Notes under the pieces: generated by a model | What the model saw: the letters and a program-made list of their open reading frames with translations, nothing else | Databases searched by the model: none | What the model was told of the DNA's origin: nothing | Assembly (NCBI GenBank): GCA_945485605.1 | Contig: CALYSG010000056.1 | Span: 1 to 10,843, forward strand | Length of the DNA: 10,843 nucleotides | Source: an uncultured Clostridia bacterium | GTDB lineage: Bacteria > Bacillota > Clostridia > Oscillospirales > CAG-272 | Direction: 5' to 3' | Position numbers and translations under genes: made by a program | Part shown: one piece after another, positions 1 to 9,200 of the stretch | How positions within the stretch are numbered: position 1 is the stretch's first letter | Layout: every line of letters begins with the position of its first letter

Positions 1-50
1 ATATTTTTTAATTATATATAGTCTAACCCCATGCTAAGAATAATAATAAT

Positions 51-79
51 ATTATATCATGATTATCCTCTTTTGTAAA
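51..79 (-). promoter_or_regulatory. Leftward sigma-A promoter reading out of the window
   Basis: On the minus strand: -35 TTTACA (74-79), 17-bp spacer, perfect -10 TATAAT (51-56), preceded by TGA (a TGn extended -10). The predicted start is near 44, so the transcript leaves the left edge. It lies beyond the terminator of the giant gene and so should drive a separate downstream gene on the same strand. Confidence 0.72.
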
Positions 80-165
80 TAGGCATCATCAATGTTTTTG
101 TATTTAAAAAAGTAAACATTATGGGGATTCTGTATCAATAAAAGCGTATGGTCGAGCCGGAGTGC

Positions 166-203
166 AAAAAAATCGCCCCCGCAACGGATAACCGTTGCGG
201 GGG
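166..203 (-). terminator. Rho-independent terminator of the giant gene
   Basis: A 12-bp perfect GC-rich stem (176-187 paired with 192-203, core CCCCCGCAACGG) has a 4-nt loop at 188-191. On the minus strand it is followed by CGA and seven T (166-172). It lies about 31 nt past the TAA stop at 235-237. The plus-strand side lacks a T run, so it works in one direction only. Confidence 0.95.
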
Positions 204-234
204 ATTGGTTCTGTTTATTCAGAATCTTTTGAGA

Positions 235-3200
235 TTATTCTGCTTTTGCCTCGTAGACTATGACTGCATCGCAGCCTTCGTCCCATGTGGATGTCCATGC
301 GGCGCAGCTGGCTTTGTCGCCTTGCATGAGCAGAGTCTGTTCAGCGGTCCAGCCTAAGAATGCCTTTGCGTAGACCGATGTGACGGTGTTCGGAATGAAC
401 AGCTGCTTGAGAGCGGTGCATCCCTCGAAGGCACTTGCATAGATCCTTTCGGTCGTGCTCGAAAGCTTGACCGACTTGAGATTTATGCAGTTCTTGAACA
501 TTGAAGAACCGATCAAGTCAACACCTTCAGCAAAGACTACGCTTTCGAGCTGTTCACAGCCTTCGAATACCGAGGAGCTGCTCGAGGTAACGCTTGCGGG
601 GATGTAGACAGACTTAAGACCCGACTGCTTGAATGAGGTTGCACCGAGGTATACGAGAGTCTCGGGAATCTCAAAGCTCTCAAGAGAAGTACAGCCGAGG
701 AACACCGATGACTCGATCCTTGTCAGGTCACCGAGGAAGGAGACCGATGAAAGGTTTACGCATCCGGAGAATGTCGAAGACGGAAGCTTCGTGATTCCCT
801 TCGGAAGAACGATGCTGACGAGACCCGATCCGGAGAATACCGAGTTGCCGAGGGTTGCGAGCTGAGAGCCTTCCTCGAAGGTTACCGTCTCGAGAGACGT
901 GCAGTTCGTAAATACGTTGTTTCCGAGCTTGGTTACATTTGCGGGGATCATAATGCTCTTAAGTGCCGAGCAACCGGTGAAGGCTTTCGTGTCGATCGTT
1001 GTGACAGTCGACGGAAGCTGGATGCTTTCGAGCGCGGTGCAGTTCTCGAACGCATTGCCGTTGATGTAGGTAATACCTTCTTCAATGACGACGGACTTCA
1101 GCGACGCACAGCCCTGGAATGTATAGGACGTATAGGTTGTACTTGTCGAGCTTTCGTAGAGCGACTTCAATGTCTTACCGGGTATGACGATGCTCTCAAG
1201 TCCGGAGCCGGCGAAGACGCTTGATCCGAGATATCTTACGGTATCGGGGATCGTGAAGCTCTTAAGGGATGTGCAGTTCTGGAATGCATAGCCGTTGAGC
1301 GATTCCATTTCGCCAAGGAAGGTTATGGAAGAAAGGTTCGCGCAATCCTTGAAGGTATATGATGAGATATAGACCGTGGAGCCGAGCTTGGTGATCTTCT
1401 TCGGGAGAGTGATCTCGCTGATAGCGGTTCCCGCGAAGGCATAGGTGCCGAGCAATTCGAGTTCGGAATCATCGGCAAAGGTAATGCTTGCGAGATCCGA
1501 GCAGCCATTGAATGCGTTGTTGCCTATTTCGGTGACACCCGCGGGGATCTCAACCGATGTGATGGAGGAGTACTGGAATGCTCCCGCACCGATCTTCGTG
1601 ACGCTGGCGGGGATGGTTATCTTGGTCGCGCCCGCACCGAAGAATGCGTAGTTGGGTATCTCGGTAATGCCGTCGAGAAGGACGATCTCCGTGATGCCTT
1701 TAACGCCGTTCAGAGCGTAGGAGCCGAGCGACATACCTTCGGCAACGTAGAATGTTCCGGTCGTCGTGCCGGGGACGGCAACGAGTGCTGCGGGTGTTGT
1801 AGCCGTTACGAGCGCACCCTCCATGACCTTGTACTTCAGGTTGCCCTCGGTTACCGTGATGGTAGCGAGATCGTGGCAGTATCCGAATACGTTGATTTCG
1901 ATGGTGTTGCAGGACTTCGGAATGTTGATGCTTTCAAGACCGCTCTGGAGGAATGCCTCTTGCTTGAGTGCAGTGAGACCCTCCGGAAGTACTATCGACT
2001 TGAGAGATTCGCAGTATCTGAATGCCTGCTTGCCGATCGAGGTAACCTTATTGAAGGTTATCGAGCTGAGTCCCGTGCAGTCGTAGAATGCATAATCGGA
2101 GATAGCCGTCAGACGGTCGGGAAGCGCGACATCCGCGAGAGAAGTACATTCACGGAAGCAGTACGTACCGAGCGTGAGCTTGGTCGTGCTTGCGGGGAAG
2201 TTGACCTCTTCAAGATTCGGGCAGTAGGCGAATGCGCAGGTTCCGATGCTCGAGGTCTTCGCCGGAATGGTTATCGACTTAAGACCCGATTTCTGGAATG
2301 CGTAGGTGCCTATCTTGAGATCGCCGGTCGACTGGATGTCGACGGTCTCAAGCGACGTACAACCGTCGAAGCAGTAGTTGCCTATCTGTGTTACAGTTGC
2401 GGGAAGAGTGATCGAGGTGAGCGAGGTGCACTCTTTGAAGACATATCCGCCGAGGAGCTTAAGGCTTCCTTTAAATTCTACCGATTTGAGGTTCTGGCAG
2501 CCCTGGAACTGGTATGCTAACGAGCTTACGGTAGCTGCCGTTGCGCTTGTTCCGAGTACGGTGACGCCCTTCGGGATCACGATGCTTTCAAGACCGCTGC
2601 CCGCGAAAGCATATGCACCGAGAGCATTCAGCTTGGAGTTCTCACCGAAGTCTACTGTCTTGAGGGCAGTACAGTTCTGGAATGTGGAGACGCCGATCAG
2701 AGTGACAGTATCGGGGATCGTGATAGTCTCGAGAGCCGTGCAGTCGAGGAACGTCCTACCTGCAATATGAGTCGTCTTGTTTCCGAAGGTTACGCTCTTG
2801 AGCGATGCGCATTTCTCAAAGAGGTAGCCGGATGTTGTAATGGTAGGAGCTTTTGCGGAAGTGGTTCCGACAAATACGAGTGATTCGGGGAATACTATCG
2901 ATTCGAGTCCGGACTGCTTGAAGGTGCTCGTGCCGGTTGCGGTGAGCTGTGATCCTTCTTCAAACACGACAGACTTGAGAGCTGTGCAGTTTGCGAAGTC
3001 AAGGTTGCCGAGAGTAGTTACGCTCTTCGGGACTGTGAAGCTTTCGATCTTCGTGCAATACTGGATAAGCGAGGTTCCGAACGAAGCGATCTTCGTGCCT
3101 TCTTCAAATGTGAAGGAGGTGAGCTCGGGGTTATAAGAGAACGAGTTGTTGCCGAGGTATGTTACCGATTTCGGGATAACTATCGACGGGAACTTCTGGA

Positions 3201-6200
3201 ATTTGAATGCGACGTTACCGATGGAGGTAAGAGCGCAGTTTCCGTTTTCGTCCTTTTCAAATACGACGGATGTTATTGTTTCGGCTCCGCTCTTGCTGCT
3301 GAAAGCATAGTTGCCTATGGTCGTAACGGTTGCGGGGATCGTAACGGACTTGAGAGACGCGTACTCAAAGGCGTCGTTACCGATCTGAACCAGACCACCG
3401 GGGAGCTTAATGCTCTCGAGTGAAGTGCAGTACCAGAACATATAGTTGGGAATGCGGGTCATATTGGCGGGAAGCGAAACGTTTTCGAGTGAGTAGCAGT
3501 AGGCGAACAGTCTGTCTCCGATGTCGGTAAGACCTTTACTGTCTGTCTGGAGCTGGCTCGGATTTTCGGCGCTGTGCTCGAATACGACTGTCGTAAGGGA
3601 TGAGCAGCTTTCAAATGCCGATTTTCCTATAATCTTGACGGTATAGGGGATAACGACCTTGACGAGACCGATCTGACCCTTGAATACTTCAGCACTGATC
3701 TCTGTGACACCGACGGGGATTATATGCTCGCCGGTAAGCTGTCCGCAGATGTACTTGTAAGCCGTACCTTCCTTGTTGTAGAGGATACCGACAGTACCGT
3801 CGGATTTAGTCGAGAAGTTTTCACTTTCGGGATCGACGACGAAGTTCTTTATGGAATTGCAGCCTGAGAAGACGTTTGTTAAGTTGCCGACCGACTTCGA
3901 GATATATACCGAGTCGAGCTCTTTGCAGGAGTTGAAGAGATATGCCCCGAGTTGAAGTGAAGCATCTCCGGCAAGAGTCGGGAACACGAACGACTTGAGT
4001 GCAGTGTACTGGAATGCTCTGTCTGCGATCTTGGATACATTCGAGGTTCCGTCCTCGGCTTTCTCAAATACGATCGTGGTGAGAGATTCGCAGGTTCCGA
4101 ATGCGTAAGTACCGATCGACTTGACGGTCAGCGGGATCGTGATCGTTTTGAGCTTCTTGCAGTACTGGAACGCATAGTCACCGATCGCGGTAATGCCTTC
4201 GGGAAGGGCAATGCTTTCTATTGACGTGTAAGCGAAAGCACTCTTTCCGATGGCGGGGTTAGCGCCTTTTGCAAATTCAATATTGGTGATCGATGTGCTG
4301 TTGTAGAAGCAGTAATCACCAAGAGAGGTGATGTTTGTCGGAATCGACACGTTGAGCAGCGCGCCGTATGCGAATGCGTAATTACCGAGTGAGTAGGTTG
4401 AATCGGCTGTTGTCGGGAACTCAAACGAGGTGAGTGCCTTGCAGTACGCGAACGCATACTTTCCGATTGCGGAGGCTGTGATCTTACCGCCGCTGATGAC
4501 ATCTTCAAGGGCTATACCTTCGGCAAATTTCACGGATTTGAGACTCGTCGCATAGTAGAACGCGTAATCGCCGATGCGTTTCAGCGTTGATGGAAGAGTT
4601 ACGGACTCGATGAATGCGTACGAGTAGTAGGGTTCGCCGCCACCGCTTGAGGTGTAGCCGCCGCCGAATGCGTAAGATCCGATTACTGTAAGTCTTTCGG
4701 GGAGTACGATCTCCTTAAGAGCTTTACAATTGTAGAAAGGAGCGTAGCTGTACGACTTTGCGTCGGCAATTATGAGCTCGACGGGAGTCTTACCTTCGGG
4801 GGTGGGAGCAAAGGTGAGCTTATTAAGTGCTGTGCAGTAGTAGAACGCCTGATTGCCTATAAGCTCGACCGTGCTCGGGATAACTATTTCCTCGATAGAG
4901 GTGCACTGGTAGAACATCTTTTCGGCAATTTGTGTAAGGCCTTCGGGAAGTGTGATCTTTGTCAGCGTTTTACAGTAGTAGAATGCGTTTTGACCGATAG
5001 TAAGGTTTTGCCCATCGGCGAGCTTTCCGAACGTGATGGATGTTACGACCTTGTTATTCTCAAAAGCCTTCGGGCTGATGACGGAGACCGAGTCGGGAAC
5101 GACTATGTCGGTCGATCCTGCCTTCATACGCGGGCAGAAGAGAAGGTTCGTGGGAACATAAGACACCTTGTCGTCCTCACCCTTGACCTCGGACTTCTGA
5201 TAGAGAACATTGTCTATTGTGGCGTAGTAGTTGTTTTTGTCGCTTACTGTTAGAGTCGCGAGTGCGTTGCAGGAAGCGAATACGGTAAATTCACTGCCTT
5301 CGACCGACATGTTTTCGACAGTCGAGGGAAGCGATACCTTGGAGAGACTGCTGCAGCTTGCAAATGCGCTTTCACCGATCTTTGTAACACCCTCGGGGAT
5401 GACGACCTCGGTGATCTTCGAGCAGGACATGAATGCCTGTTTACCTATGCTTACGAGACGCACGGGAAGCTCAATGCTCTGAAGTGCGCTGCAGCTCTTG
5501 AATGCCGCTTCGTCTATCTCAAGCGGGACAGGGGTCTCGCCGTCGGGTGTAGCGACGAACTTGACGAATTTAAGTGCACTGCAACCGTAGAACGCGTTGG
5601 TTCCGATAAACCTGACATTTGAACCGATAGTAATGCCGGTGAGTCCTGTCTTTGCCTGGAAAACTCTGTCGCCAAGCTCTGTGACGGTGTTGGGAAGAAC
5701 GTATTCACCCACACGCGAAGTGGGATAATAGACGACCTTTGTTATTGCTTTGTCGAAGAGGACGCCGTCAACGGATGAGTAATTCTTATTTTCGCTGTCG
5801 ACCGTGACGTTCTCGATCTTCTGACCGAAAACACCGGGGATATCGAAAACGGGGACGTCTTTTCCTATTACGACATTCGTAACATAGAACGAGGGGTTAG
5901 TCTTCGTGGTTCCGAAGGCGTTGGTTGCGAAGTCGACAGACGGCTCTGTACCCTCGGGAGCTCCGTCGGGAACGAGACCTGCGGCGTTAACCGTTACCTT
6001 AAGAAGGTTTGAAGTATCGCCGAATGCGTTTACTTCCATCTTTACAAGCCTTTCGGGAAGTGTCAGCTCCATAAGACCCGAGCAGGAGTAGAAGGCACCC
6101 TCGCAGATTGTGAGAGCGGCGCCGTCCTTGCCGCCGAGGTTTAATTTTTGAAGAGCCGAGCAGGACTTAAAGGCTTCCTTGGATATTGTGCTTACGGCAT

Positions 6201-9200
6201 CGGAGATCGTGACCGTATCGAGCAGTTTGCAGCCCTCAAAGGCACGTTCACCTATGACAGTGATACCCTGCGGGATCGTGAAGCTTCCGCTCATTCCCTT
6301 CGGGCAGTAGACGAGAGTTCTTCCGTCTGCGGTACAAAGGACCTTGCGACCTTCTTCACCCTTTGTGGAGTATGCTGCTCCACCATCTTCTATATCTATA
6401 ACTGCGAGATTGGAGCAGCTCTGGATAGTGTCGGGGTTGAAGACCGAAAGACGTGCGGGAAGCATCAGCTCGGTAAGAGATGAGCAGGAGTAGAACGCCT
6501 TACTCTCCATCTCGAGAGGACGCTCGGTAGCGTAGGAAGGAGTTGCGAGGAATGTGACTTTCACGAGGTTGCTCAGTGAATAGAACGCATTGCTGTTGAT
6601 CTGTTTTACGGTGTACGGGATCATTACTTCCGTAACCTTTGAGTACTTAAGTATGTAGTCGGGAAGTATTTCGGCACCTTCCATGATCTTGAGCACGCCC
6701 GTCTTTGCGTAAGGAACGGCTTTGAGCTCAAATCCGGTGAACGGGTTGTGATAGTAGAGTACGCCGTCATTCGATTCATAGAGAACCTCGACTGCGCCGT
6801 CGACCGGGTAGATATTGATCGCGTTAAGGTATGAGCAGGACTGGAATGCCGATCCGGTTCCGTTGATACCGTCCGTGCCGACCTCGATGTAGGTTACGGT
6901 ATTGGGTATGTATATTTCCTTAAGAGTGGTGCAGCTTACGAAAGCAGCGGAATTGATCGTGGTGATGGGTTTACCGTTGTAGTAAGCGGGGATCTTGAGG
7001 GAGGAAACGTTTCCTATACCGAGATCACCCTTTGCAACGGAGTATGACTTGCCGTCGGCATTGAGCTCATACTTGAGAGCGTCAATGAAGAAAGGATAGA
7101 GCTTGATGTCGGAGGTGTTGCTCCACTTGGTGAGAGCCGCACCGTTTTCGTCGGTATACTTGATACCCGCGCCGTTAGGCTCGGAATACCAGCCGGCGAA
7201 GACCTTAGACGTGTCGTTGTGCTTTGCTGTCTCAAGATTGAAGAGTTTGCCGTAAAGGACCTTGGCGGTAGTATCCGTGACCTGCACGTTCTCGTCGGGA
7301 ACGAGAGTGATCGTGTAGCTCTTTTCGGTCCAGTCGGCGTAGAGAAGGGTATTCTCTGCAACGTCGTAAACAGTCTTTTCATAAGGCTTTCCGGCAGCCG
7401 CACCGGCAGCGGTGGTGAACCAGCCGACGAAATCGTATCCGCCGCGAACCGCAACAGGAAGCGTAAGAGGATCGCCGACCGCTTTGTAGAGCGTTGCAAC
7501 CTCGCCGCCGCCGTTGGCATCGAATTCTATTGCGTAGACCTGTACCGAAGTTGATACCCAGTCGGACTTGTTGCCGCTTACATCGGCAAAGCAGACCGAG
7601 ACGGTAACGCTTCCGGCGGATTCGAAGGTAGCGGTGAAGCTGTTATTATCACCGGCGACCTCAAAGGTCTTATCGCCGATCTTGACGAAGTATTTGGCTG
7701 CGCCGAGAACGGGATCCCAGACGACATTGCCGTTGTTATAACCGACCGATCCCATAGTGCCGAGCTTAAGTGCTACGGCTTCGGAATAGGGGGAGTTTTC
7801 GCTTTCGGACGCTCCGACAGCCATTACTTTGACGTTGAATTCAACCTTACCGGACGTGAGCATTCCGGATGAGAGGGCTATCGAATTCGTCGTGGTATCG
7901 TAAACCTTACCGTCGATATCTACCTTGTATGCCACGGCGCCGTTAACGGCGTTCCAGGAAAGGGTATTGCCGGTAATGGTTATTCCCGAGGGAACGGCAA
8001 GTGTTTTCTTTGTGAACTGCTGTGCCGTTGCGGGAGCGGTGTAGTAACCTTCGGCTACCGGTGTGACCTTCGCATAGAATGCTCCGGCGTTGAGGCTGTC
8101 AACTTTATAGGAGGTTCCGCCGACTACGTATTCGGAGGTGTATGTCGTTCCGTCGACCGATATCTCAACGAGGTATTTGGCGGCGTTCTCGACGGCATCC
8201 CATACGAGCTGACCGTTCTCGAACTTAACGTTTTTGACGCTTTCAAGTCCGAGGAAGTATGTAAATGTCTGTGTCGAATCAAGGTAACCGTCAGCCTTTG
8301 CCGTTACGGCGAAGACTATACCGGTCTCCGGCATATCACAGAACGAGAACATATAGTTCGTGGAAGTTCCGTTATCAACGTTCGTGTGGTTATGGCTGGG
8401 ATTACCGCACTTAACCGTGATAAGGTATTTTTCGGCGTGGGCAACGGGGTCAAAAAGGAGAACGCCGTTGACTACGCGGAAGTTCGACACACGGTCAAGG
8501 ACCTTGTTCTTGACATATGCCGTGGAGGATTTGCCGTTACATTCGACGGTGACGGTATATTCGCCAGCCGCCTGTGCGGAGAAGTCGAACTTGAAGCTGT
8601 TCGTACCGACGTTGCTCTTTGCAACGGTCTCATTGCCCTTCATGATGGTGATACGGTAGCTTACCGTTGCACCGAGCGCCTGCCAGGTAATTTCATTGTC
8701 GCCGACAGATACGAGGGGCGTTCCGGCAGTTTTGAATACCGCGTAGAGAGCCATATCCTGTGTCAGCACCTGATCGGTGTACTGGCGGCTCAGCTTTTCG
8801 GCTGACTGATAATCGCTCATCCACCAACCGGCAAATTCCGCGCCTTCCTTGGTCGGAACGGGGAGGTTGTACAGGACGCCGTTTACCGTCTTTACCGGCT
8901 CGAATACCATTCCGTCGCATACGAGCGATACGGTGTATTCGGCTTTACCGGAGGAATTTGCGACGAAGCGGGCGTATACCGTCGTGTCGGCGGTTATCTC
9001 TTTCGTCTCGAAGGAGAAGAGCTCCTTGTAATCCTCATCGGCGTACCAACCTACGAACAGGTATCCGTCCTTCACGGGGTCCTGCGGCTTCGAGGCATAT
9101 CTGCCGTTAAGGACTTCCTGCTTCGCGATCTCGCTTCCGCCCGCCGTGTTGAAGGTCACGGTGAACTGCTTCTTCTGAAGCATGCGGTAGCTCTGACCGT

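Noticed and set aside
1873..2520. 215-codon plus-strand open frame inside the giant gene
   Set aside because: It is antisense to the LRR array, has no ribosome-binding site, is Glu/Arg/Leu/Val-rich with repeats that mirror the LRR period, and is explained by codon bias of the opposite strand.
7014..7520. 168-codon minus-strand open frame overlapping the giant gene
   Set aside because: It lies in another frame of the same strand as the giant gene, is rich in Ser/Arg/Pro/Thr, has no ribosome-binding site, and covers the well-supported Flg_new pair.
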